From: Rhizobium leguminosarum bv. viciae USDA 2370
Lineage (GTDB): Bacteria > Pseudomonadota > Alphaproteobacteria > Rhizobiales > Rhizobiaceae
DNA: 64,000 nucleotides
Reading direction: 5' to 3'
Assembly (NCBI RefSeq): GCF_002008365.1
Contig: NZ_MRDL01000001.1
Location: 1-64,000, forward strand
Shown piece by piece: positions 25,305-35,016 of the stretch. Under the pieces are notes generated by a model. That model saw nothing but the letters and a program-made list of their open reading frames with translations. It was not told the DNA's origin and did no database searches. Made by a program: the position numbers and the translations under genes. Numbering within the stretch: the stretch's first letter is position 1; every line of letters starts with the position of its first letter.

Positions 25305-26492
25305 TTACGATTGCCGCGGAAGGCTCTTCCCCTTCGCACGGGACGGCGCCGCCGTCCTGTTTCCCGCGATCGGGATCGACGCAATCAACCTGGCGAGAGC
25401 CGCCTGGGATCGAGTTCCCGTTTTGCCAAAGCATCGGCTAGTGTGTGTTTTTACCGTGTTGGACGAAATTCCAAGAACCTCGGCAATCTCGGGCAAATTC
25501 ATTCCGCTGCCGATCAGGGCAGCGACCCGGGTTTCGGCTTCGGTCAGGCCAAAGATGTGTTGCAGTTGTTGCGCTTGCCGTCGCGTCTTTGCTTCCGGAT
25601 CGACGATATGAATGAGGACGCGCGCTCCGCTGTCAACCGCATCCCATATGGAAACCGCTGTCGGTGCAAGCGGCGTGATCATCACCAAATAAGGTGGCAA
25701 ACCCGATGGCCGAGAGATCGACAAAGCTCCTCCGAACGGCGTGTCCTCGCCATCGGCTATCAGCAACGCCTGGCGAATGGCGTTCAATAGCCGGGTGGAT
25801 GTCTCTGGAATATGGGCAGCAAGCGAGGGCCTCTCGGATCGGCTGAGGAAAATGCCGTCGGCCTGCTTGAGCAGTGCTTCGGCCGCCGCATTCAACAGAA
25901 GGACTGCACCGCGACTATCGATCAGCACGGCCGCATCAGCCATTGCATCGATCAGCCGTTGCGGCAATTCGGGTGCACGGGCGATCTGGTTTACCTGAAA
26001 GGAAAGATCGATTGCCCGCGCCATATGCGGGCTCAGCAGCTTCAGCCGTGCCGCCGCTTCGACGGCGTGTTCGTCTTGCTGACGAGACAGGAAAAGAGCG
26101 ACACCGCCGATACCTCCACGCTCGTGCAGGCTGGCATGCGGCAGGAAGAGCTGATTGAAGATGTGCTGAGGCGCGCAGATATCGGCATAAAACGCCGAAT
26201 GCCGGACGGCCTCTGCATCGATCAACGTATTGCCGACTGCAATCTCACCCGGCTTTACCTTCTCGAATGCGCGGGCATAGGGGTTTCCCGTATAATGCTG
26301 AAGATAGAGCGCATTCAAATCTTCACGCATGCGGCCGGGGATCAAAAAGCTGCCGCGACCATCGGGCGCCTGGTAGACAATATTTCCGGCGATGGCGCCG
26401 ACGTAGTCAACGATCGAACATAGGGTATCCGGCCATAATTCTGAACGGACCGCAGCCTGATAGACAGCATCAATGATATCGACATGATCCAT
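25305..26492 (-). CDS. LuxR-type HTH transcriptional regulator
   Basis: A 395-residue regulator. The C-terminal LuxR helix-turn-helix (about residues 315-375) reads FGLTEAETRVAALIGSG, LPEIAEVLGISSNTVKTHT and FGKTGTRSQAAL. The central part (ALLIDSRGAVLLLNAAAEALL) resembles a PAS-like sensor; no autoinducer-binding domain is evident. I chose ATG 26492 (MDHVDI); upstream codons of the open frame lack gene-like sequence. It is a single gene, and its targets are unknown. Confidence 0.85.
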   Translation of the reverse strand: MDHVDIIDAVYQAAVRSELWPDTLCSIVDYVGAIAGNIVYQAPDGRGSFLIPGRMREDLNALYLQHYTGNPYARAFEKVKPGEIAVGNTLIDAEAVRHSAFYADICAPQHIFNQLFLPHASLHERGGIGGVALFLSRQQDEHAVEAAARLKLLSPHMARAIDLSFQVNQIARAPELPQRLIDAMADAAVLIDSRGAVLLLNAAAEALLKQADGIFLSRSERPSLAAHIPETSTRLLNAIRQALLIADGEDTPFGGALSISRPSGLPPYLVMITPLAPTAVSIWDAVDSGARVLIHIVDPEAKTRRQAQQLQHIFGLTEAETRVAALIGSGMNLPEIAEVLGISSNTVKTHTSRCFGKTGTRSQAALARLIASIPIAGNRTAAPSRAKGKSLPRQS

Positions 26493-26727
26493 ACTAGCGC
26501 CGCTCGTTTTCACGATGATGGTTCCGCCAATTGCAACGATCGCACCATTTCGATTACTGCATAAATGTCTAAGGAGAGGCAAGAACAGCGAGCGTCGCCC
26601 GATCGGGTGATATCTTGCGCAGTCTCGTTCACTGAAGGACCTGCCGGGCATTTATGGCAAGATCGTTGAAGAGCGAGAGAGGGGGCCTCATCGGCACATC
26701 CGTCCAGGCAACGAGGTGAAGGACCTT

Positions 26728-26916
26728 TTATCTGAACCTTGGCGCGCGCTTGGCATTGTGAAGCAATTCGGAGGCGGTCGCGAACGGCCCGAAAAGCTTG
26801 AGCAGCAGCGCTTGTTCCTCGGTATCTATGCGGTGACGCGCGCAGAACTCCGTCACGGACCAGACTTTCGTCAGATCGTCTGTTTCGATTTGCCTGGGTT
26901 CGATGTGTTCGGTCAA
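26728..26916 (-). CDS. Conserved rhizobial small protein, 62 residues
   Basis: Starts at TTG 26916, decided by GGAGG at 26925-26929, eight bases upstream. The sequence includes LTKVWSVTEFCARHRIDTEEQALLLKLFG-type helices and ends NAKRAPRFR. I recall similar small hypothetical proteins in rhizobia but no function. It looks like an all-helical soluble protein. Confidence 0.65.
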   Translation of the reverse strand: MTEHIEPRQIETDDLTKVWSVTEFCARHRIDTEEQALLLKLFGPFATASELLHNAKRAPRFR

Positions 26917-27061
26917 CGGCGTGTCCTCCGAACATGAAGACTACGCCACCCCGGCATTTATAAGAACTAGCTAAAAAGTATTATACCCGCTTTTCAGACC
27001 TTCAACCGCACATGATTGAACCCCGCCGGCACCGCGCGTCAAAACTAGCGGACATATGAAG

Positions 27062-27087
27062 ACGCCCGCCGATTGCGCGGCGGGCGT
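27062..27087 (-). terminator. Hairpin terminator of the Rap-like gene
   Basis: ACGCCCGCCG and CGGCGGGCGT form a perfect ten-base stem with a six-base loop, 28 bases after the stop of the Rap-like gene. On the minus strand CTTCAT follows, a weak T-rich end. Confidence 0.7.
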
Positions 27088-27114
27088 TGTGTCTGACTGA
27101 TTTACTGCTGCTGA

Positions 27115-27828
27115 TCAAGCAAGATGAGCGTCGGTGCCCGTGATGTTGAGCGTCAGAACGCCAGCATCCGTGTGGCCTTCGCCATCGGAGATCTTGTAGT
27201 ACTGGACGGTTTCCGTGACGTTCTGGCCGGCAGCCAGGTCTTCCGTCAGCGTGTAGGTGAATTCGCCATTCGGCTTGACGTGGAAGACGCCATGGTCGCC
27301 GACGATGTCGGTAACAGCGTCGAGGCCGCTCTTGGCGCTGACGTTCGTGCCGTCGAACTGACGCAGGAAGAGCTTGCCGTTGTCGCCGGCAATGTCGTTG
27401 TCCAGAACGTTGCCGCCGATGGCGTCGCCTTCGTTGAAGCTGTAGTGGTCGTCAACAGCGATCGGCTTTACCTGGGTTACGCCCTGGATGTTCAGGGTGA
27501 ACAGGCCGACATCGGTATGACCGCTGCCGTCGGAGATCTTGTAGGAAACCTTCTCCTGGTACGATTCACCGTTGGCGAAGCCGATCTTGGCCGCGTCGCT
27601 CAGGACATAGGTGTAGCTGCCATCGGGCTTGACGAAGAAAGTGCCGTAGTCGCCCTGGATCTCGGTGACCTGGCTGTTGCCGGCCTTGGCGCCAACGCTT
27701 GCGCCGTCGAAGGCGCGCAGGAACAGGTGGCCGTTGTCGGATGAATCGTTGGAAAGCAGATTTCCAGAAATAACGTCGGTTTCTTTAAATGTTGCACTAT
27801 CATCAGTTGCATGTATCGGCGAAGCCAT
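27115..27828 (-). CDS. Rap-family secreted calcium-binding adhesin (two cadherin/VCBS-like domains)
   Basis: A 237-residue acidic protein without an N-terminal signal. It consists of two homologous domains (about residues 6-117 and 121-233). Each has the pattern ATDDSATF or AVDDHYSF, GNLLSNDSSDN or GNVLDNDIAGDN, GxxGxFxVKPxGxxTY and YKISDGxGHTD. This two-domain layout and size fit the Rap (Rhizobium adhering protein) group, which binds calcium, promotes aggregation and is exported by the PrsD-PrsE type I system. The absent signal peptide agrees with type I export. Which Rap paralog this is cannot be told here. Confidence 0.75.
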   Translation of the reverse strand: MASPIHATDDSATFKETDVISGNLLSNDSSDNGHLFLRAFDGASVGAKAGNSQVTEIQGDYGTFFVKPDGSYTYVLSDAAKIGFANGESYQEKVSYKISDGSGHTDVGLFTLNIQGVTQVKPIAVDDHYSFNEGDAIGGNVLDNDIAGDNGKLFLRQFDGTNVSAKSGLDAVTDIVGDHGVFHVKPNGEFTYTLTEDLAAGQNVTETVQYYKISDGEGHTDAGVLTLNITGTDAHLA

Positions 27829-28281
27829 AGCTCTCTCCTAAAATTGTTTATTGGCGGGTCAATTTCGACCTCAGCGAGCGGCTCCTTTAACAACCTATTA
27901 ATACTACAAGTCAATGGTCTATTTAACAGAAGGTTAATTTCGATGCCAACCTCCGCGTTGCTTCCATTCCGGCGGAATAATGTCACTTTCAAGCCAAATT
28001 GAAGAAAATTCGGCGAAAACTATACCCGGATAACTTGAATAAAATGGCGCTGAGTATATCTGAAGGCGATTGGCGATGCCCGCGCCATGCCATCCGGGCC
28101 ATCCGTTGCAATTGTGTCCGCCGATACCTATGTTGCGGGAATACCCGATCAAGCGGAAATCTAAGCTGTTGCTGGCTCATGATTGAAGCGCTTGTACATC
28201 CGTGCGCGCCGTTATGGCTGCGTGACGGGCAACCCCACAAACAATCGATGACGCCGGCCGAGATCGGCAAAGGAATTCTTT
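27829..28281. other. Gene-free AT-rich region between the Rap-like gene and small genes
   Basis: About 450 bases with no supported gene. It should contain the promoter of the Rap-like gene on the minus strand; a TTGACT at about 27910 on that strand is a possible -35 box but the -10 box is weak. No long repeat, tRNA or strong hairpin was found. Confidence 0.4.
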
Positions 28282-28434
28282 TTGAACCACATAAATACAG
28301 CCACCACGGTTGCGGTGGCGAAACCGCGTAAGGATGACGAGGCTGTCCGCCGCATTGCTGGAAGCTGGAAGCCGTTTCCCTGCCTTCTCACCCGCCGCGA
28401 ATTGCGGGCTCTGATCGCCGAGCAGCTTGGCTGA
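28282..28434 (+). CDS. Small basic protein, 50 residues
   Basis: Starts at TTG 28282, with AAAGGA at 28269-28274 seven bases upstream, and ends at TGA 28432. The sequence begins [19 protein letters not shown] and ends [13 protein letters not shown], with [15 protein letters not shown] in the middle. Codon use is gene-like throughout. It lies 40 bases before rpsU on the same strand and may be cotranscribed. I know no function. Confidence 0.6.
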   Translation: MNHINTATTVAVAKPRKDDEAVRRIAGSWKPFPCLLTRRELRALIAEQLG

Positions 28435-28474
28435 GCCTGCGATCGTCGCACCACCCAAACAAGGAGAACTTGAA

Positions 28475-28711
28475 ATGCAGGTACTCGTCAGAGACAATAA
28501 TGTCGATCAAGCGCTCAGGGTCTTGAAAAAGAAAATGCAGCGCGAAGGACTGTTCCGTGAAATGAAGGAACGGCGCGCCTATGAAAAGCCGTCCGAACGG
28601 CGTGTCAGAGAAAAGGCGCAGGCGATCAGTCGGCATCGCAAGGCCGCACGCAAGAAGATGCAGCGTGAAGGCCTGCTCGCCGGATCCAAGCGGGTGGCGA
28701 CCACCCGTTAG
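28475..28711 (+). CDS. rpsU: 30S ribosomal protein S21
   Basis: A 78-residue basic protein starting [20 protein letters not shown] and continuing [20 protein letters not shown], the S21 signature. The C-terminus is lysine/arginine rich. S21 sits near the 3' end of 16S rRNA in the small subunit. AAGGAGAA precedes the ATG at 28475. Rhizobia often carry more than one rpsU copy; whether this is the only one cannot be seen. Confidence 0.93.
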   Translation: MQVLVRDNNVDQALRVLKKKMQREGLFREMKERRAYEKPSERRVREKAQAISRHRKAARKKMQREGLLAGSKRVATTR

Positions 28712-28768
28712 CAGCCATTCCCAACTAGCCCCGAGCTTCGGCTGCTACATTCCGTGAAAGGACAGACA

Positions 28769-28963
28769 ATGGACGAACTCAATAGCCTCACCGTTTCCGA
28801 AGAACGCCTCGAGGATTGCCGCGATGTCGTGGAGCCGGATCTGCAGGATCTGATCCAACGCGCTCTGACATCGGGTTTTTCCCGGGAAGAAGTTCTCATC
28901 GCCGTCAGTGAACTGGTCGCCGAAGACTTCGCAATGGTCATGAAAACCCCAAGCGTCCATTGA
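28769..28963 (+). CDS. Small acidic protein, 64 residues
   Basis: Starts at ATG 28769 (MDELNSLTVSEERLED) with AAAGGA upstream. The rest is helical and acidic (VVEPDLQDLIQRAL, REEVLIAVSELVAEDFAM). It lies 57 bases after rpsU on the same strand. Similar small proteins occur in rhizobia as conserved hypotheticals, to my memory. The 165 bases after it show nothing assignable. Confidence 0.6.
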   Translation: MDELNSLTVSEERLEDCRDVVEPDLQDLIQRALTSGFSREEVLIAVSELVAEDFAMVMKTPSVH

Positions 28964-29128
28964 TCGACTGCGTGGTTGGGACAGCCCAGGCACGATCATC
29001 AGCTATATCAAGATGGCGACCGCCGCGGTCTCGAACAGAAACCTGATATGGGCGACAGTGCCGAGGTCAAGCTCTAACGCATAGAAGCACTCAACGAAGA
29101 TCGGAGGCACGTCTCTGGCCGACAAACA

Positions 29129-30040
29129 TCAAGCCTGATTGGCTGATGCCTTGACGAAATCGATGAACGCCCGGAGCGGCGCAGGCACCAGACGCCGTCC
29201 GGGATAATAGAGGAATGGCCCGGAGAAGCGCTGCCACCACGGTTCGAGGATGGGCTCGAGCGCACCGCTGTCGAAATGCGGGCGCAGCCAGTCCTCGAAG
29301 AGGCAGACGATCCCTGTTCCTGATATCGCTGCATCGACGGCTAGGTCGGTCGCTCCGCCGACCCGCACGATCAGCGGCCCCGTTGGATCGACCCGCACGA
29401 TCTCACCATCACGCTCGAATTCCCACGGCGCCGTCATCGCACCGCTATCGAAGCGGCCCAATATGCAGGCATGGCCGAGCAGCTGGCTCGGGTGTTGCAG
29501 CCGGCCGCGGCGATCCAGGTAGTCGGGGGAGGCGGCGATGGCAAAGCGCTGGACGCGTGGCCCGATCGGTATTGCGATCATATCCTGCTCCAACCGCTCG
29601 TCATAGCGGATGCCGGCGTCGCAGCCGGCCGCTAGCACGTCGACAAAACTCTCATCGGTTACCACTTCCAGCCGAATATCGGGATAGGCGGCCAGGAACG
29701 CTGGGACGATGGCGGGCAGCACCAGCCGCGCCGCGCTGACCGGCACATTGAGGCGCAATGCACCCGCCGGCCTGTCGCGAAAACCGTTGACGACGTCGAG
29801 GGCAGACTCTACCTCGCTCAAAGCAGGACCGAGCCGCTCCAGCAAGCCCTTGCCCGCTTCGGTCGGGACGACGCTGCGTGTCGTGCGGTTGAGCAGCCTG
29901 ACGCCGAGTTGGGCCTCCAGGCGACGCACCGCTTCGCTGAGGAAAGAGGCGCTGCTGCCGTTTACGCGCGCCCCTTCACGAAAACCCCCGGCGCGCGCCA
30001 CGGCAACAAAGGCATTGAGATCACCGAGATCTGCTTTCAC
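29129..30040 (-). CDS. LysR-family transcriptional regulator
   Basis: A 303-residue regulator with an N-terminal winged helix (DLNAFVAVARAGGFREGAR, then VRRLEAQLGVRLLNRTTR, about residues 7-55). An effector-binding domain follows, starting near residue 90 (GALRLNVPVSAARLVLPAIV). It diverges from an aldo/keto reductase gene, the classic layout in which a LysR protein controls its neighbour. A palindrome at 30052-30068 lies between them. Confidence 0.9.
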   Translation of the reverse strand: MKADLGDLNAFVAVARAGGFREGARVNGSSASFLSEAVRRLEAQLGVRLLNRTTRSVVPTEAGKGLLERLGPALSEVESALDVVNGFRDRPAGALRLNVPVSAARLVLPAIVPAFLAAYPDIRLEVVTDESFVDVLAAGCDAGIRYDERLEQDMIAIPIGPRVQRFAIAASPDYLDRRGRLQHPSQLLGHACILGRFDSGAMTAPWEFERDGEIVRVDPTGPLIVRVGGATDLAVDAAISGTGIVCLFEDWLRPHFDSGALEPILEPWWQRFSGPFLYYPGRRLVPAPLRAFIDFVKASANQA

Positions 30041-30051
30041 TGTTCGCTACT

Positions 30052-30068
30052 CCGCACAGCCCGTGCGG
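30052..30068. promoter_or_regulatory. Palindrome in the LysR/aldo-keto reductase divergon
   Basis: CCGCAC-AGCCC-GTGCGG is a perfect six-base inverted repeat, 12 bases upstream of the LysR start and in the shared promoter region. It is a candidate regulator site, though it lacks the usual T-N11-A form. Confidence 0.35.
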
Positions 30069-30136
30069 ATTATAGCCAATTTTCACACGTTCCGCCAACG
30101 CCTATCTTGGTGTCATCTCTTGAAAGGAGTTAGACC

Positions 30137-31012
30137 ATGTCCACTATCGATCAATCCGGCACGTTCAACCTCGGCGGCCGCAGCGTGAAGCGGCTTGGCT
30201 ATGGCGCCATGCAGCTCGCTGGTCCTGGCGTGTTTGGCCCGCCCAAAGATCATGGCGCGGCCCTGGCAGTACTGCGCGAGGCGGTCGCGAGCGGCGTAAA
30301 CCACATCGACACCAGCGACTTCTATGGCCCCCACGTCACCAACCAGATCATTCGTGAAGCGCTGCATCCCTATCGCGACGATCTCAGCATCGTCACCAAG
30401 ATCGGCGCCCGGCGCGGCGGGGATGGATCATGGATGCCGGCCTTCTCGCGTGAAGAGCTGACCGCGGCAGTGCACGACAATCTCCGCAATCTCGGCCTCG
30501 ATGTGCTTGACGTCGTCAATCTCAGGATCATGTTCGATGTGCACGGCCCAGCCGAAGGGTCGATCGAAGCGCCTCTGACAGTGCTGGCCGATCTCCAGCG
30601 GCAAGGCCTGGTCCGTCACATCGGGCTGAGCAACGTCACATCGAGGCAGATCACCGAGGGGCGTGGGATCACCGAGATCGTCTGCGTGCAGAACCAGTAC
30701 AATCTGGCGCATCGGGCCGACGACAGGCTGATCGAGGACCTCGCGCACGAAGGCACCGCCTATGTGCCGTTCTTTCCGCTCGGCGGGTTCACCCCGCTGC
30801 AGTCGTCCACCCTGTCCGACGTCGCCGCACGCCTTGGTGCCACGCCCATGCAGGTAGCGCTCGCCTGGCTGCTGCGTCGTGCGGAAAACATCTTGCTGAT
30901 CCCCGGCACCTCGTCCGTCGGCCATCTCAGGGAGAACCTCGCCGCCGCCGCGCTCGTGCTGCCGGATGACGCCGTCTCGAAATTGAACCGCATGGCTGAT
31001 ATCGCCGCCTGA
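30137..31012 (+). CDS. Aldo/keto reductase
   Basis: A 291-residue NADPH-dependent oxidoreductase with the AKR barrel. RLGYGAMQLAG is near the start, the catalytic motif NHIDTSDFYGPH holds aspartate and tyrosine (about 54-65), the lysine is in VTKIGARRG, and a C-terminal IPGTSSVGHLRENLAAAAL binds the cofactor. AAAGGAG stands before the ATG. It is divergent from the LysR gene. Such proteins reduce aldehydes or quinones; the substrate here is unknown. Confidence 0.88.
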   Translation: MSTIDQSGTFNLGGRSVKRLGYGAMQLAGPGVFGPPKDHGAALAVLREAVASGVNHIDTSDFYGPHVTNQIIREALHPYRDDLSIVTKIGARRGGDGSWMPAFSREELTAAVHDNLRNLGLDVLDVVNLRIMFDVHGPAEGSIEAPLTVLADLQRQGLVRHIGLSNVTSRQITEGRGITEIVCVQNQYNLAHRADDRLIEDLAHEGTAYVPFFPLGGFTPLQSSTLSDVAARLGATPMQVALAWLLRRAENILLIPGTSSVGHLRENLAAAALVLPDDAVSKLNRMADIAA

Positions 31013-31030
31013 CGGTCGCCGGCGATCCGA

Positions 31031-31059
31031 CGCTACGCCACGTCTTGCGCGGCGTAGCG
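31031..31059. terminator. Hairpin after the aldo/keto reductase gene
   Basis: CGCTACGCC and GGCGTAGCG form a perfect nine-base stem with an 11-base loop, about 20 bases after the stop. It lacks a T-run but lies between convergent genes, so it may slow transcription from either side. Confidence 0.45.
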
Positions 31060-31128
31060 GAGCAATCTCTCAAACGATTCCGAACTGAAGAATTATGCGG
31101 TAGCCCGCCGCCCAACGCGGCGATGCTT

Positions 31129-32043
31129 TCAATAGCGCTCCGGCACAAGCATTTCAGGCGGAACCGGCGCCCTGTTGTAATCGGCGTGACGGATGCGGTC
31201 CGGCAACTGGATCTCCGGTTTCGGAACATCCTCGTAAGGGATCTGCTCGAGAAGATGGGCAATGCAGTTCAACCGCGCCCTTTTCTTGTCCACGGCCTGA
31301 ACCACCCACCAAGGCGCATCGGGGCTGTGCGTACGCGCCAGCATCTCTTCCTTGGCTTTGGTGTATTCCTCCCAATGCACACGGCTTTCCATATCCATCG
31401 GTGAGAGCTTCCATTGCTTCAGCGGATCGTGGATACGCATCTTGAAGCGGAATTCCTGCTCCTCGTCGGTGATCGAAAACCAGTATTTGATCAGCACGAT
31501 GCCGGAACGGACCAGCATCCGCTCGAATTCAGGCACCGAGCGGAAGAACTCCTCGAGCTCTTCATCGGTGCAGAACCCCATGACGCGCTCGACACCGGCG
31601 CGATTGTACCAGCTTCGGTCGAAGAGCACCATTTCGCCGGCGGTCGGAAGATGCGGGACATAACGCTGGAAATACCATTGATGACGTTCCCGCTCGGTAG
31701 GGGCGGGCAGCGCGACCGTCCGGCAGACGCGCGGATTGAGCCGCTGGGTCACGCGTTTGATCGCGCCTCCCTTGCCGGCCGAATCCCGGCCTTCGAACAG
31801 CACCACCACCTTCAGCTTCTTATGCTGAACCCAATCCTGCAGCCGCACCAGTTCGTGCTGCAGCCGGAAGAGCTCGCGGAAGTAGGTCTTTCGCTCGAGC
31901 GTCTGCTCCGCCGGTTCCGACATTCCTTCGGCGACCAGATCGTCCAGCCGATCTTCCTCCATCTGCATTTCCAGCTCTTCATCGAAGCTGTCGGCGATCT
32001 CGGCCTTAATACGGCTGAGTTGGTCCTGATGTGTTTGAGACAT
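31129..32043 (-). CDS. ppk2: Polyphosphate kinase 2 (PPK2)
   Basis: A 304-residue PPK2-family enzyme, which moves phosphate between polyphosphate and nucleoside diphosphates. Walker A is LFEGRDSAGKGG (82-93), followed by RVTQRLNPR. The lid and Walker B region is FDRSWYNRAGVERVMGF (141-157) and a later motif is WWVVQAVDKKRARLN. A charged coiled N-terminus of about 60 residues fits class I PPK2. ATG 32043 (MSQTHQ) was chosen because AAGGAAAAG-like sequence precedes it. It is a single gene. Confidence 0.9.
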   Translation of the reverse strand: MSQTHQDQLSRIKAEIADSFDEELEMQMEEDRLDDLVAEGMSEPAEQTLERKTYFRELFRLQHELVRLQDWVQHKKLKVVVLFEGRDSAGKGGAIKRVTQRLNPRVCRTVALPAPTERERHQWYFQRYVPHLPTAGEMVLFDRSWYNRAGVERVMGFCTDEELEEFFRSVPEFERMLVRSGIVLIKYWFSITDEEQEFRFKMRIHDPLKQWKLSPMDMESRVHWEEYTKAKEEMLARTHSPDAPWWVVQAVDKKRARLNCIAHLLEQIPYEDVPKPEIQLPDRIRHADYNRAPVPPEMLVPERY

Positions 32044-32190
32044 GGGCTTTTCCTTCCTGCTTTTTTGACAGGAGCATGTCACTGCGAAGTTTGTGTGACG
32101 GTTCGGCTAAGCCAAAGCCGGAACAGCAACGTCCCGATCTCTTAAGCCGATGATTGCGGCGTCGAATGCGCTTCAGCCGCCGAGGCGCGC

Positions 32191-33843
32191 CTATAGCTGT
32201 CCCGTCCGGTACTGGTCGACAAGATTCCGGCAGGCGCGGATCGTCAAGGCCATGACGGTGAGCGTCGTGCCGGCGATGCCGCTGCCGGGGAAGGCGCTGG
32301 CGTCGGTGACGATGAGGTTCGGGACATCCCAGACCTGGTTGTAGGGGTTGAGCACCGAAGCCTCCGGGGTTTCGCCCATGCGCGCGCCGCCCGTCTCATG
32401 GATTGCCGCGCCCATGCACATGGTCTTGCGGAACCATTTGCGGAACATGAAGCGGCTGAAGGCATCGGCTTCGGGAAAGGCGCCCTTGCCCATCTCCTTG
32501 AGGCCGGTGGGCGAGCCGATGAATTCGAGGTCGCCGCCGACCTCCTTGATCATCGCGATCAGCGTTTCCTCCTGCCTTCTGAGCAGCGCCTGTTCCTCCT
32601 GTCGCATGACGCAGCGGATATGCGGCACAGGAATGTTCCAGGCATCCCTACGCCTGACGTCGAGCGTGATGCGATTGTCTGCATAGGGCAGCATGCGGCC
32701 GAAACCGAAGAAGGCGAGACGTGCATCTGCGTCTGCGGAGATCGGCGCACGGCCGACACTTCCCTGGTAGTCGAAATCGCCGCGGGCGGCATCGCCCTCG
32801 CCGAAGCGGGGAATGAAGATCCCGCCCGACGGATTGTAGAACGGGTCGGTCGGCGCGGACTCGTCGACCGCCCAACCCTTCGCCTTCGAAAAGGACCCAA
32901 AGGCGAGGCACGGAAGCTGGTCCATGAAATAGCGGCCGAGAGCGCCCGAGCTGTTGCCGAGCCCATCAGGATGTTTCGCCGACGCCGAATTCAACAGCAG
33001 CCGTACGCTCTCTATCGGCGAGGCCGAAAGCACCACCGTCGCGGCGCGCGCGGTCGATACTTCGCCCGTATTGCGATCGATGAACTCCGCCCCGGTGGCG
33101 CGGCCGGTCTTCTCGTCCGTGGTGATGCGGCGAACGACGGCGTCGTAGCGGACGGTCAATTGACCGGTGGCCTGAGCCTCTCGCAGCGGTCGCGGCATGC
33201 GGTCGGCGTCCGGCGCAATGTAACGCCAGGAGACGACGTGCCTGTCCGGCCAGCGGCTTTCGACCGCCTGCTTGAAGATCTGTTCGGCGGGCGTCAGGCT
33301 TGCCGGCTTCGCATAGATGCCGTCCGGCAAGCTCGGCACGTTATCCCTATTGCCGTAGAGGCCGAGATAAGCCTCGACCTCGTCGTAGAAAGGCACCAGT
33401 TCTTCATAGGAGACCGGCCAGTCCACACCCTTTCCGGCGCGAGAGCGGATCTTGAAATCATCGTCAGTCCAGCGCAGCAGCACCCGGCCGAAACTGTGGA
33501 GACGCCCGCCGCCCTGGCGGCCGCGGATCCAGAGGAAGGGCTCGCCCTTCGGCGTCGTATAAGGATTCTTGCGGTCGTTGACGAAGAAGTGGCTGAAACG
33601 CTCGGTAAAGAAGGCCGCGCGGGCCTGGATCGGCTGGCCCTTCAAGGTGGCGCGCGCGCGCTCCCAGATATTGATGCTGCTTGCCGGCGCCTTCTTGCGC
33701 GCGGGATCGAAATCCTTCGGCCCAACGGCGGGACCGGCCTCGAGCAACAGCACCGACAGCCCCTGTGCCGTCAGTTCTTTTGCCGCAAATGAACCCGCCG
33801 CGCCGGAGCCGATCACCAGCGCATCATAGACGATCTCAGACAT
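32191..33843 (-). CDS. GMC-family FAD-dependent oxidoreductase
   Basis: A 550-residue flavoprotein. The FAD-binding motif is VIGSGAAGSFAAKEL (about 10-24). RGRQGGGRLHSFGRVLLRW is the first GMC signature region. The C-terminus holds the catalytic histidine motif AAIHETGGARMG and VTDASAFPGSGIAGTTLTVMALT. This matches glucose/gluconate-dehydrogenase-like GMC enzymes that oxidise sugars, often at C3. No small subunit gene is seen next to it. It follows the CUT1 importer operon on the same strand, so I infer oxidation of the imported sugar. A repeat element separates them. Confidence 0.85.
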   Translation of the reverse strand: MSEIVYDALVIGSGAAGSFAAKELTAQGLSVLLLEAGPAVGPKDFDPARKKAPASSINIWERARATLKGQPIQARAAFFTERFSHFFVNDRKNPYTTPKGEPFLWIRGRQGGGRLHSFGRVLLRWTDDDFKIRSRAGKGVDWPVSYEELVPFYDEVEAYLGLYGNRDNVPSLPDGIYAKPASLTPAEQIFKQAVESRWPDRHVVSWRYIAPDADRMPRPLREAQATGQLTVRYDAVVRRITTDEKTGRATGAEFIDRNTGEVSTARAATVVLSASPIESVRLLLNSASAKHPDGLGNSSGALGRYFMDQLPCLAFGSFSKAKGWAVDESAPTDPFYNPSGGIFIPRFGEGDAARGDFDYQGSVGRAPISADADARLAFFGFGRMLPYADNRITLDVRRRDAWNIPVPHIRCVMRQEEQALLRRQEETLIAMIKEVGGDLEFIGSPTGLKEMGKGAFPEADAFSRFMFRKWFRKTMCMGAAIHETGGARMGETPEASVLNPYNQVWDVPNLIVTDASAFPGSGIAGTTLTVMALTIRACRNLVDQYRTGQL

Positions 33844-33863
33844 GTCTTTTCAAATCCTGTCCT

Positions 33864-33920
33864 GGAGCAATCCTCAAAACGGCGCGAAACGCGCCCGGAA
33901 TTGCGGGAAAACAAAGGGAT
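33864..33920. repeat. RIME-type element, truncated copy 3
   Basis: About 57 bases that resemble the first half of the elements at 16388 and 19928: GGAGCAAT at the edge and GCCCGGAATTGCGGGAAAA in the centre. The second hairpin is missing. It lies between the GMC gene and the ABC ATPase gene. Confidence 0.65.
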
Positions 33921-33926
33921 GGTGCG

Positions 33927-35009
<1,083 letters not shown>

Positions 35010-35016
35010 GGAAGCG

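Noticed and set aside
28964..29128. Short frame after the 64-residue gene reading through to about 29080
   Set aside because: It has no start with a ribosome site and no recognisable protein character.
32398..33792. Plus-strand frame of 464 codons opposite the GMC oxidoreductase gene
   Set aside because: The minus-strand frame has clear GMC motifs; the plus-strand translation is repetitive in Arg, Ala and Glu with no known domain.
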